Assembly (NCBI RefSeq): GCF_000308455.1
Contig: NZ_BAFP01000010.1
Coordinates: 1-36,653, forward strand
DNA: 36,653 nt
Direction of reading: 5' to 3'
DNA from: Nocardia abscessus NBRC 100374
GTDB lineage: Bacteria > Actinomycetota > Actinomycetes > Mycobacteriales > Mycobacteriaceae
The first letter of the stretch is position 1, and every line of letters starts with the position of its first letter. Below the pieces are notes generated by a model. It did no database searches. It saw only the letters and a list, made by a program, of their open reading frames with translations, and was not told the DNA's origin. This document shows positions 23,211 to 32,590 of the stretch, piece by piece. Position numbers and translations under genes: made by a program.

Positions 23211-25784
23211 TCAGACCAGCGCGGCCTCCACCGGCTGTCCGAGCAGTTGTGCGCAGCGCAACAGGCCGAGATGGCTGTACGCCTGGGGATGGTTACCGAG
23301 CGAGCGTTCGGCTACCGGGTCGTACTCCTCGCTGAGCAGCCCGGTGGGTCCCGCGACGTCGACCAGCTGAGCGAACAGCGCCTCGGCGTCCGAGCGCTTG
23401 CCGATCAGCAGGTACGCCTCGACCAGCCAGGCCGCGCACAGGTGGAATCCGCCCTCGCCGCCGGGCAGGCCGTCGTCGTGGTGGTAGCGGTAGACGGTCG
23501 AGCCGCTGCGCAGCTCGGCCTCGGTCGCCACGACGGTCGCCGCGAAGCGGGGGTCGGACGGGTCGATCAGGCCGCTCAACCCGATGTGCAGCGTCGCCGC
23601 GTCCAGGTCGGTGCCGTCGTAGGCCGCGGTGTAGGACTGCACCTCGTCGTTCCAGCCCTTGGCCTTGACCTCGTCGGCGATGGTGTCGCGCAGCACCGGC
23701 CAGGCCGGATCGACCTCACGATCGAACTTCTGCGCCAGGGTCAGCGCCCGGTCGACGGTCAGCCAGCCCATCACCTTCGAGTACACGTGGTGGCGGGGGT
23801 TGCCGCGGATCTCCCAGATGCCGTGGTCGGGCTCCTGCCAGCGCCGCTGCACCGCCGCGACCATGGCGCACACCAGCTCCCAGTCGGCGTCCGGCAGCAC
23901 GCCGGCCGGATCGGTGACGCCGCGCAGCTCCCTGGCGTGCGCCAAGGTCGCGATGAGGTCGACGATCGGGCCGAAGACGTCCAGCTGGACCTGCATGTTG
24001 GCCGCGTTGCCGACGCGCACCGGGCGCGAGCCCGCGTAGCCGGGCAGCTGGTCGATCGATGCCTCCGGCGGCAGCGTCTCGCCGTACAGCGTGTACAGCG
24101 GGTGCAGGCGCTCCGGGCCGGGCAGCGTCTCCAGCACCCGGTGCACCCAGCCGAGGTAGTCCTCGGCCTCGGTGAGCGAGCCGAGCGAGACCAATGCCTG
24201 CGCGGTCAGCGCCGCGTCGCGCAGCCAGCAGTAGCGGTAGTCCCAGTTGCGCACGCCGCCGATGTCCTCGGGCAGCGAGGTGGTGGCGGCCGCCAGGATC
24301 GAACCGGACGGCGCGTGCACCAGGCCGCGCAGGGTCAGCGCGGAACGCTTCATCAGGTCGGGCTTCAGCGGTGGCAGGGTGAGCTTGGAGGCCCACTCCG
24401 ACCAGTACCGCTCCGCCTCCCGGCGCCGCTGGGTCTCGTTGCTCTCCGCGGGATCCAGATCGGTGGTGCCGCAGCGCAGTTCGAGTACGACCGCGCCCTG
24501 GGACGGGTCGACCACGGCGCGTGCCGACTCGTGCGTTCCGTCGGAGACGATCTCCCACCGCACGCCGGGGGAGCGCAGCACGATCGGGTCGTTGGTGCCG
24601 TGCACGCGCAGGCCGCCCTCTTGCGCTTCGAGGTTCACCGGCACCTGGCCGAACTCCGGCCGGGGTGCGAAGGTGACCCTGGCTTTCGCGTGACCGGTGA
24701 TCACCCGGGTGAGGTCGGTCCGGTTGGACGCCACGTCGTGCGGCAGGTAGTCGGTGACTTGCAGGCTGGCCCAACGGGTTTCGACGGTCATGGTGCCGTC
24801 GACATAGCGCTGCGACAGCGGCAGCCCCGGCCGCTCGGGCTCGATGGTGAAATGACCGCCCTGCGGGCCGCCGAGCAGGTGCGCGAACACCGCGGCCGAA
24901 TCCGGTTCCGGGTGGCAGAACCAGGTCACCGTGGCGTCCGGGGTGAGCAGCGCGACCGAGCGCGGGCTGGCGAGCATGGTCAGCCGCTCGATGCGCGGCG
25001 CGCTCGCCCCCGCCAGCCAGGTCCGGCGCTCCTCCAGCAGATAGGCCAGCGCCCAGGCCACGGCCTCGGTGCTGTCCACCCGGAACTTGGCCAGGCTCTC
25101 GCCGTCGCCGACCTTGATGCCCACGTCCGGGCCCGAGAGCACCCGGAACGCCTTCTCGTCGGTGACGTCGTCACCGAAGAACACCGCGGCCGAGGCCCCC
25201 GCCTGATGCCGGACGGTGTCCAGTGCGGTGCCCTTGTCGGTCTGCACCACAGCCAGTTCGATGACGGCCTTGCCCTCGGTGACCTGCACGCCGAACCAGC
25301 ACGCCGGGCCGAGCCGGACCTGCGACAGCGCGCGGTGGCCGATCTCCGGGCTGGCGTTGCGCACGTGCAACGCGACGCTGGCCGGTTTGATCTCGACGGT
25401 GACCCCGGGGTTGTCCGAGGCGACCTGGTTCAGCGCCGTCTGCACCTCTTGGAGCAGGTGCTTGGCGTCGTTGTCGATCGCGTGTACGAAGCCGACGTCG
25501 AATTCCGAACCGTGGCTGCCGATCAGTTGCACCTCGACGGGCAGGCGCGACAGCGCCGCGAGATCTCGCAGCGCGCGGCCGGAGATCACGGCGGCGGTGG
25601 TCCCGGTCAGGCCGGCGAGGGCTCGTAACGCGCTCACCGATTCCCGATGGGGAAAGGCTTTGGCCGGGTCGGACACGATGGGCGCGAGTGTCCCGTCGTA
25701 GTCCGAGGCGACCAGCAGCCGTGGCACGCGCGCGACCGTCGACAGTGCACGGCGAAGTTCCAGTGGCAGATCCTGTGCGCTCAC
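23211..25784 (-). CDS. Fused trehalose-6-phosphate phosphatase (OtsB) and GH15 glycosidase
   Basis: An 857-residue two-domain enzyme. Residues 1-250 are a HAD phosphatase of the OtsB type: SDYDGTLAP with Asp28/Asp30, GSHGSEF near 89-95 and GDDVTDE at 204-210. Residues about 262-857 are a GH15 domain: an N-terminal beta-sandwich and the catalytic barrel with NWDYRYCWLRDAAL near 512-525. Candidate acid and base glutamates lie in GIWEIRG (about 651) and GLLSEEYDP (about 818). Actinobacterial GH15 proteins include trehalases, so one polypeptide may both make and break trehalose. The GTG at 25784 is preceded by TAGGTT with a 6-nt gap. A strong terminator follows. Confidence 0.92.
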   Translation of the reverse strand: MSAQDLPLELRRALSTVARVPRLLVASDYDGTLAPIVSDPAKAFPHRESVSALRALAGLTGTTAAVISGRALRDLAALSRLPVEVQLIGSHGSEFDVGFVHAIDNDAKHLLQEVQTALNQVASDNPGVTVEIKPASVALHVRNASPEIGHRALSQVRLGPACWFGVQVTEGKAVIELAVVQTDKGTALDTVRHQAGASAAVFFGDDVTDEKAFRVLSGPDVGIKVGDGESLAKFRVDSTEAVAWALAYLLEERRTWLAGASAPRIERLTMLASPRSVALLTPDATVTWFCHPEPDSAAVFAHLLGGPQGGHFTIEPERPGLPLSQRYVDGTMTVETRWASLQVTDYLPHDVASNRTDLTRVITGHAKARVTFAPRPEFGQVPVNLEAQEGGLRVHGTNDPIVLRSPGVRWEIVSDGTHESARAVVDPSQGAVVLELRCGTTDLDPAESNETQRRREAERYWSEWASKLTLPPLKPDLMKRSALTLRGLVHAPSGSILAAATTSLPEDIGGVRNWDYRYCWLRDAALTAQALVSLGSLTEAEDYLGWVHRVLETLPGPERLHPLYTLYGETLPPEASIDQLPGYAGSRPVRVGNAANMQVQLDVFGPIVDLIATLAHARELRGVTDPAGVLPDADWELVCAMVAAVQRRWQEPDHGIWEIRGNPRHHVYSKVMGWLTVDRALTLAQKFDREVDPAWPVLRDTIADEVKAKGWNDEVQSYTAAYDGTDLDAATLHIGLSGLIDPSDPRFAATVVATEAELRSGSTVYRYHHDDGLPGGEGGFHLCAAWLVEAYLLIGKRSDAEALFAQLVDVAGPTGLLSEEYDPVAERSLGNHPQAYSHLGLLRCAQLLGQPVEAALV

Positions 25785-26041
25785 GCATCCAACCTAGTGA
25801 TCGGAGGAGTTTTTTACGGGGGCGGGCAAAACAATACTGTGTTGAATTTGCCGCACAGCAGCGCGCCGGTCCGCGTGCGCACGATAACGCAGGTGCTGAA
25901 CCGGTGTCCGGTGGATCTGCCCAGCTAACGGCAACGGGATTCGAGCGGGTGAGCTTCGTCGCAGCACAGGGGTTGATTCGGGCCCGATGGGTGACCGGGC
26001 GCCGAATTCGCTCGATGTGCGCTGGGAGATCCCGGTAGAGC

Positions 26042-26692
26042 CTACTGGTTGCGTTCGCCGAGCAGGAGGTCGACGGTCAGTTCCAGGCGTTCGGTGACGT
26101 CGGTGGCCGAGGCGCGCCGGGTCAGCCAAGCGACCAGATTCGACAGCCACACGTCGCTGATCACCCGCGCGATGGCCAGCTGACGTTCGGTGGGCTCGCC
26201 GTCGTTCATGGCCCGCGCGAAGACGCGGTCCATCACCTTGCCCACCCGGTCCACCTCGGCGGCGGCGGAGGCGTCGGCGAACATGAACGCCCGGGTCATG
26301 GCCTCGGTGAGCAGCGGGTCGCGCTGCATCATCCGGGTGATCTGGGTGAGCAGCAGGTGCATGCGCTCCTGCGGAGACTGCCCGGCAAGCGGCTTGCGTT
26401 TGCCCTCGATCTGCTCGAATTCGCGCGACAGCGCCGAGACCAGCAGGTGCACCTTCGACGGGAAGTAGCGGTACAGCGTGCCGACCGCGACGTCGGCGCG
26501 CTCGGCGACCGCGCGCATCTGGACCGCGTCGTAACCGCCCTTGGACGCGAGTGCCAAGGTCGCGTCCAGGATCCGCTTGCGCCGTTCGCGCTGCGCCGCC
26601 GAACTCAGCTCGTCCTCACTGAGCGTGGTGACCGTGGCGGCGGGCCGGGCCGCGCTCGGGTCGGCTGGCTGCGATCGGGACGGACTGGCCAT
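26042..26692 (-). CDS. kstR: KstR, TetR-family repressor of sterol catabolism
   Basis: A 216-residue TetR regulator closely matching M. tuberculosis KstR (Rv3574), which controls the cholesterol regulon and is released by steroid acyl-CoA. The DNA-binding part reads QRERRKRILDATLALASKGG then AVGTLYRYFPSKVHLLVSAL, almost identical to KstR. The C-terminal segment LLTEAMTRAFMFADASAAAEVD and ARVISDVWLSNLVAWLTRRASATDV are also conserved. An N-terminal extension of about 17 residues is extra. It is divergent from fadE34 across a perfect KstR operator, so autoregulation is expected. Confidence 0.95.
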   Translation of the reverse strand: MASPSRSQPADPSAARPAATVTTLSEDELSSAAQRERRKRILDATLALASKGGYDAVQMRAVAERADVAVGTLYRYFPSKVHLLVSALSREFEQIEGKRKPLAGQSPQERMHLLLTQITRMMQRDPLLTEAMTRAFMFADASAAAEVDRVGKVMDRVFARAMNDGEPTERQLAIARVISDVWLSNLVAWLTRRASATDVTERLELTVDLLLGERNQ

Positions 26693-26788
26693 TGATGAAA
26701 GTCCTTTCCGGGAACGTCGTTTCGTCGGCTGCGTGCGCGGTCTCGCCTCGGCGGCGATGGTGTCTTGACTTCCGCCCGGCTAGGATAT

Positions 26789-26802
26789 TAGAACATGTTC
26801 TA
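26789..26802. promoter_or_regulatory. KstR operator
   Basis: TAGAACATGTTCTA is a perfect 14-bp palindrome fitting the KstR consensus TNNAACNNGTTNNA. Plus-strand TAGGAT (26781-26786) and minus-strand TAATAT (26790-26785) are -10 candidates overlapping or abutting the site. One bound repressor could block both kstR and the fadE34 operon. Confidence 0.95.
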
Positions 26803-26837
26803 GGTGTGGGAGTCACGCCGGAAAGGCGGTATGGAGT

Positions 26838-28988
26838 GTGACCATCGCCACCACTGACGAGCATAAAGCCGTTCAGGAGTCGATGCGCGGATGGGCCGCC
26901 TCGGTCCGTCCAATTGCAACAATGCGAACCGGCGCGGCCGACTTCTGGCGCGCCTACTGGCCCGCACTCGCCGAGATCGGGATCTTCCGGGTCGCGGTGG
27001 CCGAGGACGCGGGCGGTGCGGGTGGATCGGTCGCCGATCTCGCCGTGCTGGTTGAGCAGGCGGCGCACGACCTGGTCGGCGGCCCCGTGCTGGCAACGGC
27101 TCTGGCCAACCTGATCACCACGGGACAGCTCGACGAGGACCTGCCCTGCGGTGTGGGGCTCGACTTCGTCGTCGGTTCGACGGTGAGCGTACCCGCCGCA
27201 AGCGACGGTGTGTTGCTCACGGGTACCTGGGATTCCGTGCTCGGCGCCGCACCGGGCACCGCCGTGCTGCTGCCGGTGGACCACCCGAGAGGGCAGCGCT
27301 GGTGCCTGGTCCCGCCCGACGCCGACGGTCTGCGGGTGGAGGCGCTCGCGCCGCTGGACCCGAGCACGCCGCTGGCTCGGGTGCACTGCGCCGACCTGCG
27401 CGTGCCCGCGGAGCGGGTGTTCGTCGCGCCGCACGCCGCCGAAGATCTTCTCGTCGCGCTGGTCGCCGCCGAGCTGGCGGGTTTGGCGGGCTGGTGCCTG
27501 GAGACCGCCGTCGAGTACGCCAAGGTGCGCGAGCAGTTCGGCCGCAAGATCGGCTCCTTCCAAGCGGTGAAGCACATCTGCGCCTGGATGCTGTGCCGCA
27601 CCGAACTGATTCGCGCCGTCGCGGCCGACGCCGCGGCCGCCGTGGACGACGGCGGCGCCGAACTGTCGATCGCCGCCGCCATCGCGGCCGCGATCGCCCT
27701 GGACGCCGCGGTCGAGACCGCCAAGGACTGCATCCAGGTGCTCGGCGGCATCGGCTTCACCTGGGAGCACGACGCGCACCTGTACCTGCGCAGGGCGACG
27801 GCGCTGCGGCAACTGCTCGGCGGCTCGGCGCACTGGCGCGCGCGGGTCACCGAGCTCACCCGTCACGGCCTGCGGCGCACCACCGGCGCGGACCGGGTCT
27901 TCGCCGCTGAGGGCGTGGCCGTGGACGGTGGCACCGCGGACCAACTGGCCGCCGAAGTCGCGCGGATTGCGGCCCTGCCCGCCGATCGGCAGCGCGACGC
28001 ACTCGTCGAGGCGGGCCTGGCCATGCCGCATTGGCCGCGGCCCTACGGGCGCGCCGCGGATCCGATGAACGGTTTGGTGATCTCCGAGGAACTGCGCCGC
28101 GCCGGGCTCACGGCGCCGGACCTGGCCATCGGCGGCTGGGCGATTCCGACGCTGCTGCAACACGGCACGCCGGAGCAGATCGAGCGCTTCGCCTGGCCGA
28201 CGCTGCGCGGCGAGGTGGTCTGGTGCCAGCTGTTCAGCGAACCGGAAGCGGGCTCCGACCTGGCCGCGTTGCGCACCACCGCGAAAAAGGTGGACGGCGG
28301 CTGGGTATTGCGCGGGCAAAAGGTGTGGACTTCTCTGGGAGACAAGGCGAATTGGGCGATTTGCCTGGCTCGTACCGATCCGGACGCACCCAAACATCGT
28401 GGCATCACGTACTTCCTGGTCGATATGCACAGCACCGGACTCGAAGTGCGCCCGCTGGTGCAGATCACCGGGGAGGCGCGTTTCAGTGAGGTATTCCTCG
28501 ACGACGTGTTCGTGCCCGACGACGGCGTGGTCGGCGCATTGAACAACGGATGGAAAATCGCCCGATCCACATTGGCGACCGAGCGGGTCGCCATGGGCGG
28601 CAATGGTATCGGTCCGGTGCTCGAAGAGCTGATCGCGAAATCGCCCGCCACGGGCCCCGGCGCCGAACTGGTGAACGACCGCCTCGGCGGATTCGTCGCA
28701 GACGCCGTCGCCGGACTTTTACTCGAACAACGCGCGGCAGTGAAGTTGCTTGCCGGGGGAGACCCGGGTGCGCAGAGTAGTGTTCGCAAATTGGTCGGGG
28801 TGCGCCACCGCCAAGCGGTCGCGGAATTCGCTGTCGAGACGGCAGGGCTTTCCGGCGCGCAGGATTCCGAAGTGGTGAAGGAATTCCTGCTAACGCGCTG
28901 TCTATCGATCGCTGGTGGAACTGAGCAGATCTTGCTCACCGTGGCTGGTGAGCGGATTCTCGGGCTGCCTCGCGACGCGAACAGCTAG
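26838..28988 (+). CDS. fadE34: FadE34 steroid side-chain acyl-CoA dehydrogenase (two-domain)
   Basis: A 716-residue protein made of two acyl-CoA dehydrogenase domains, as in M. tuberculosis FadE34 (Rv3573c). The N-terminal half (1 to about 335) is degenerate but keeps the arginine helix REQFGRKIGSFQAVKH and VLGGIGFTWEHDAHLYLRRA. The C-terminal half (about 360-716) holds the catalytic features: QLFSEPEAGSDLAAL, VWTSLGDKANWAICLARTD and a likely base Glu582 in TERVAMGG. The family dehydrogenates steroid acyl-CoAs with the five-carbon side chain. A GTG at 26838 is used; fadE28 follows after 22 bp. The KstR box lies 35 bp upstream. Confidence 0.93.
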   Translation: MTIATTDEHKAVQESMRGWAASVRPIATMRTGAADFWRAYWPALAEIGIFRVAVAEDAGGAGGSVADLAVLVEQAAHDLVGGPVLATALANLITTGQLDEDLPCGVGLDFVVGSTVSVPAASDGVLLTGTWDSVLGAAPGTAVLLPVDHPRGQRWCLVPPDADGLRVEALAPLDPSTPLARVHCADLRVPAERVFVAPHAAEDLLVALVAAELAGLAGWCLETAVEYAKVREQFGRKIGSFQAVKHICAWMLCRTELIRAVAADAAAAVDDGGAELSIAAAIAAAIALDAAVETAKDCIQVLGGIGFTWEHDAHLYLRRATALRQLLGGSAHWRARVTELTRHGLRRTTGADRVFAAEGVAVDGGTADQLAAEVARIAALPADRQRDALVEAGLAMPHWPRPYGRAADPMNGLVISEELRRAGLTAPDLAIGGWAIPTLLQHGTPEQIERFAWPTLRGEVVWCQLFSEPEAGSDLAALRTTAKKVDGGWVLRGQKVWTSLGDKANWAICLARTDPDAPKHRGITYFLVDMHSTGLEVRPLVQITGEARFSEVFLDDVFVPDDGVVGALNNGWKIARSTLATERVAMGGNGIGPVLEELIAKSPATGPGAELVNDRLGGFVADAVAGLLLEQRAAVKLLAGGDPGAQSSVRKLVGVRHRQAVAEFAVETAGLSGAQDSEVVKEFLLTRCLSIAGGTEQILLTVAGERILGLPRDANS

Positions 28989-29010
28989 TCGCCGACAACC
29001 GGGAGAAAAC

Positions 29011-30075
29011 GTGGATTTCACCAGGGACGAGGGCCAGGACGCGGTGGCCGAAGTCGTCGTGAGCTTGCTGGAACGAGAACCCGCTCGCGATATGGAGCTG
29101 TGGCCGAGACTGGTCGACTCCGGATTGCTTGTCGTGGCGGTGCCGCAGCGGCACGGCGGCGACGGCATGGGGCTGCTCGAGGTGGCGGCTCTATTGACCG
29201 AGCTGGCGACGGACGCGGTCGCGATACCCGCCCTTCCGACGCTGGGCTTCGGCGTGCTGCCGCTGGTGGCGAGTGCGCCGGAGAGCGTGGTGGCACGGGT
29301 GCTGCCCGACATCGCCAAGGGGACGGTGCTCACGGCTGCGCTGAGCGAAGCCGCGGCGCCTTTCACCGTCGAACCGGAGACCATCGCGGTCACCAGCGGA
29401 AACACCGTGCGCATCAGCGGGTGCAAGGTTGCCGTACCCTACGCCGAGCAGGCGAGTTGGCTGCTGGTGCCGACCAGTTCCGGTATCGCCCTCGTCGATG
29501 CCCAGGCCGAAGGGCTCACGCTGACGCCCACGCCGGTCTCCGGCGGTATCCCCGAGTGCACCGTGCGGCTGGACCAGGTGGAGATACCCGCCGAACAGTT
29601 GTGGACAACCGGCCTGGCGGACCTGCACCGTTTGGCGCTGGCTTCCATCGGGTCGGTAGCCGATGGGTTGCTCAAGGGCGCGATCACGCTCACTGCGGAG
29701 CATCTGCGGACCCGCCGCCAGTTCGGCAGGCCGTTGGCCGAGTTCCAGGCCGTCGCTCAGCAGATCGCGGATCTGTACGTCGTCTCCCGCACTCTGCACG
29801 TGGCCGCGGTCTCGGCGAACTGGGCGCTCGCCCAGGACGATACGAGCCGGGAGCACCGCGAGCGCACCGACGACGACCTGGAGATCCTGGCCTACACCGT
29901 CACCGAACAACTGCCCGCGGCCATGCAGAAGTGTCATCACCTGCACGGCGGTCTCGGTGTGGACGTGACCCACCCGATGCACCGCTATTACTCACAAGCC
30001 AAGGACATCGCTCGCTGGCTCGGCGGCGCGTCGTTCCGACTCGATCGATTGGGTGCCAGATGTTCATCGACCTGA
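29011..30075 (+). CDS. fadE28: FadE28 / ChsE1, alpha subunit of heterotetrameric steroid acyl-CoA dehydrogenase
   Basis: A 354-residue acyl-CoA dehydrogenase subunit matching igr-operon FadE28 (Rv3544c). With FadE29 it forms the alpha2beta2 enzyme that dehydrogenates the three-carbon side chain of cholesterol-derived 3-oxo-4-pregnene-20-carboxyl-CoA. The arginine helix RTRRQFGRPLAEFQAVAQQIAD and the C-terminal KCHHLHGGLGVDVTHPMHRYY are intact. The Glu expected as base is missing (LALASIGSV where FadE29 has NHERVSLG), as known for ChsE1. The GTG at 29011 has GGGAGA 5 nt upstream. Its end overlaps fadE29 by 16 bp. Confidence 0.92.
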   Translation: MDFTRDEGQDAVAEVVVSLLEREPARDMELWPRLVDSGLLVVAVPQRHGGDGMGLLEVAALLTELATDAVAIPALPTLGFGVLPLVASAPESVVARVLPDIAKGTVLTAALSEAAAPFTVEPETIAVTSGNTVRISGCKVAVPYAEQASWLLVPTSSGIALVDAQAEGLTLTPTPVSGGIPECTVRLDQVEIPAEQLWTTGLADLHRLALASIGSVADGLLKGAITLTAEHLRTRRQFGRPLAEFQAVAQQIADLYVVSRTLHVAAVSANWALAQDDTSREHRERTDDDLEILAYTVTEQLPAAMQKCHHLHGGLGVDVTHPMHRYYSQAKDIARWLGGASFRLDRLGARCSST

Positions 30076-31220
30076 CCACCGAGCAACGTCGGTTACGCGA
30101 CGAATTGCGTGCCTACTTCGCCGACCTCGTGACTCCCGAGGAGGAGTCCGAGATGGCGGTGAATCGGCACGGCGCCGCCTACCGCGCCGTCGTGCGCAGG
30201 ATGGGACGCGACGGCTGGCTCGGCGTCGGCTGGCCCAAGGAGTACGGCGGCCAGGGGTTCGGCCCGGTCGAGCAGCAGATCTTCTTCAACGAGGCGGTCC
30301 GGGCCGACGTCCCGCTTCCGCTGGTGACGCTGCTGACCGTCGGCCCAACCTTGCAGCAGTTCGGCACCGCGGAGCAGAAGCAGCGGTTCCTGCCCGGAAT
30401 CCTCTCCGGAGACATCCATTTCGCGATCGGCTACTCCGAGCCGGAGGCGGGCACCGACCTCGCCGCGCTGCGCACGTCGGCGGTGCGCGACGAATCCGGG
30501 GACTGGATCGTCAACGGGCAGAAGATCTTCACCACGGGCGCGCACGAAGCCGACTACGTCTGGCTGGCCTGCCGCACCGGCTCGGCCGAGTCGCGCCACC
30601 GCGGCATCACCATCCTGATCGTGGACACGAAGGATGCCGGCTACTCGTGGACGCCGATCATCACCTGCGACGGCGCCCACCACACCAACGCGACCTATTT
30701 CGACAACGTGCGCGTACCGGCGAACATGCTGGTCGGCGAGGAGAACCGGGGCTGGAAGCTGATCACGACCCAGCTCAACCACGAGCGGGTGAGCCTGGGT
30801 CCGTCCGGCAAGATCGAGCAGCTCTACGACCGGGTGCGCGACTGGGCGCAACCGCGCGGCGTGCTCGCCGAACCGGACGTGCGTCGCGCGCTGGGCCGCA
30901 TCCACGCCATGGTCCGGCTGAACGAACTGCTGAACTGGCAGGTGGCCGCGACAGTTGACGGCGATCAGTCCCAAGTGATCGCCGACGCGTCGGCCACCAA
31001 GGTCTACTCCACCGAATCGCTGCAGGAGGCGGGCAGGCTCGCCGAGGAGATCGTCGGCCGCTTCGGCGACCCGGCCGACCCGGCCACCGGCGAACTGCTG
31101 ACCTGGCTGGACCGCAGGACCAAGCAGAACCTCGTGGTCACCTTCGGCGGTGGCGTCAACGAGGTGATGCGCGAACTGGTCGCCTCGGCCGGTCTCCGGT
31201 TGCCGCGAGTACCCCGATAA
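30060..31220 (+). CDS. fadE29: FadE29 / ChsE2, catalytic subunit of heterotetrameric steroid acyl-CoA dehydrogenase
   Basis: A 386-residue acyl-CoA dehydrogenase matching igr-operon FadE29 (Rv3543c, 387 residues). FAD motifs are IGYSEPEAGTDLAALRTSA near 123-141 and GQKIFTTGAHEADYVWLACRT near 153-173. The catalytic base is probably Glu242 in NHERVSLGPSG. The C-terminus (DRRTKQNLVVTFGGGVNEVMRELVA) is the usual FadE29 end. The ATG at 30060 overlaps the fadE28 end by 16 bp, ensuring balanced synthesis of the two subunits. Confidence 0.94.
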   Translation: MFIDLTTEQRRLRDELRAYFADLVTPEEESEMAVNRHGAAYRAVVRRMGRDGWLGVGWPKEYGGQGFGPVEQQIFFNEAVRADVPLPLVTLLTVGPTLQQFGTAEQKQRFLPGILSGDIHFAIGYSEPEAGTDLAALRTSAVRDESGDWIVNGQKIFTTGAHEADYVWLACRTGSAESRHRGITILIVDTKDAGYSWTPIITCDGAHHTNATYFDNVRVPANMLVGEENRGWKLITTQLNHERVSLGPSGKIEQLYDRVRDWAQPRGVLAEPDVRRALGRIHAMVRLNELLNWQVAATVDGDQSQVIADASATKVYSTESLQEAGRLAEEIVGRFGDPADPATGELLTWLDRRTKQNLVVTFGGGVNEVMRELVASAGLRLPRVPR

Positions 31221-31238
31221 CGAGTGAAGGAGCCGCGC

Positions 31239-32174
31239 GTGCCGGACACCACAACTGCGGACGCGATCGTCGCCGCCGCCGAAGGGATTCAGGCGGCGGG
31301 TGAGAGCGCGCCCCGTTTCGGGCGTGACCCGGTGAACCAGCCGATGATCAACAACTGGGTCGAGGCGCTCGGCGACGCCAACCCGATCTACGTGGACGAA
31401 CAGGCGGCGCGCGCCGCGGGACATCCCGGCATCGTCGCGCCGCCCGCCATGGCCCAGGTGTGGACCATGTTCGGGCTCAACGGGTCCCGGCCCGCCGACG
31501 ACCCGATGGGGGCGGCCACCGAGTTGCTCGACGCCGCGGGTTACACCTCCGTGGTGGCCACGGACTGCCGGCAGACCTACCACCGCTACCTCAATGTCGG
31601 TGAGCAGGTTTCGGTCACCAGCACGCTGTCGGACATCCGCGGCCCGAAGCGCACCGCGCTGGGCGAGGGGTGGTTCGTCACCTTCCGGACCACCTGGCGG
31701 GTCGGCGACGAAGTGGTGGCCGAGATGCTGTTCCGGCTGCTGAAATTCGCGCCCGGCACCGCGGCGGCGGAACCGGCCGCGGGCGAGCGGGTGAAGCCGC
31801 TGGTCTCCTGGGATACCGAGTTCTTCTGGGAGGGAACCAAAGCGGGCGAGTTGCGCATCCAGCGGCTGCCGGACGGATCGCTGCGGCATCCCCCGATCCC
31901 GGCCATCTGGCAGGACAAGTCGAAACCGACCGATTACGTCGTCGCCTCCGGGCGCGGCACCGTGTTCAGCTACGTCGTGCACCACGCGCCGAAGGTGCCG
32001 GGACGGCAGCTGCCGTTCGTGGTGGCGCTGGTCGAATTGGAGGAGGGCGTGCGCATGCTCGGCGAACTGCGCGGCATCGACCCGGCCGAGGTGCGGGTCG
32101 GCCTGCCGGTCGAGGTGGGCTTCGAGAAGCTCGACGACGAGGCGACCCTGCCGGTGTGGCAGGTGGTGTCTTGA
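31239..32174 (+). CDS. chsH2: ChsH2, MaoC-like hydratase subunit with C-terminal DUF35
   Basis: A 311-residue protein, the exact length of M. tuberculosis ChsH2 (Rv3542c). Residues 1 to about 160 form a MaoC-type hotdog domain (PMINNWVEALGDANPIYVDEQAARAAGHPGIVAPPAM). Residues about 175-311 form the DUF35 OB-fold (DTEFFWEGTKAGELRIQRLPDGSLRHPP), which in this system recruits the aldolase Ltp2. With ChsH1 it hydrates the steroid enoyl-CoA. The GTG at 31239 has AAGGAG at a 6-nt spacing and is preferred over a GTG at 31224. Its stop overlaps the next start. Confidence 0.94.
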   Translation: MPDTTTADAIVAAAEGIQAAGESAPRFGRDPVNQPMINNWVEALGDANPIYVDEQAARAAGHPGIVAPPAMAQVWTMFGLNGSRPADDPMGAATELLDAAGYTSVVATDCRQTYHRYLNVGEQVSVTSTLSDIRGPKRTALGEGWFVTFRTTWRVGDEVVAEMLFRLLKFAPGTAAAEPAAGERVKPLVSWDTEFFWEGTKAGELRIQRLPDGSLRHPPIPAIWQDKSKPTDYVVASGRGTVFSYVVHHAPKVPGRQLPFVVALVELEEGVRMLGELRGIDPAEVRVGLPVEVGFEKLDDEATLPVWQVVS

Positions 32175-32590
32175 GCGCCGCCGTGCGACCGGAGTCCGTG
32201 CGGGTCGGCACGGCGCTGCCGGAGTTGGTGATCGACGCCGATCCCACCTTCGTGATCAGCACCGCGCTGGCCACCCGGGATTTCCAGGACGTGCACCACG
32301 ACCGGGACAAGGCCGTCGCCCGCGGGTCGAAGGACATCTTCGTCAACATCCTCACCGACACCGGCCTGGTGCAGCGCTTCGTCACCGACTGGGCGGGCCC
32401 GCGCGCCATCGTCAAGTCGATCGCATTGCGCCTGGGCGTGCCGCTCTACGCGGGGGACACGCTGACGCTGACCGGCACGGTGACCGCGCTGGAAGGCGAC
32501 GACATACACATCGACGTGATCGGCAAGGACAGCATGGGCGACCACATCACGGCCACGACCGTCATCGCGTTGCGGAGCGCCGATGACTGA
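32171..32590 (+). CDS. chsH1: ChsH1, MaoC-like hydratase subunit
   Basis: A MaoC-type hotdog protein of up to 139 residues matching M. tuberculosis ChsH1 (Rv3541c). STALATRDFQDVHHDRDKA carries the Asp/His pair of R-specific enoyl-CoA hydratases, followed by GSKDIFVNILTDTGLVQRFVTDWAGP. It is the catalytic partner of ChsH2. The start is uncertain: TTG at 32171 overlaps the chsH2 stop (TTGA), while GTGs at 32183 and 32198 are in frame, and 32198 best matches the mycobacterial N-terminus. It overlaps ltp2 by 8 bp. Confidence 0.92.
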   Translation: MSAAVRPESVRVGTALPELVIDADPTFVISTALATRDFQDVHHDRDKAVARGSKDIFVNILTDTGLVQRFVTDWAGPRAIVKSIALRLGVPLYAGDTLTLTGTVTALEGDDIHIDVIGKDSMGDHITATTVIALRSADD

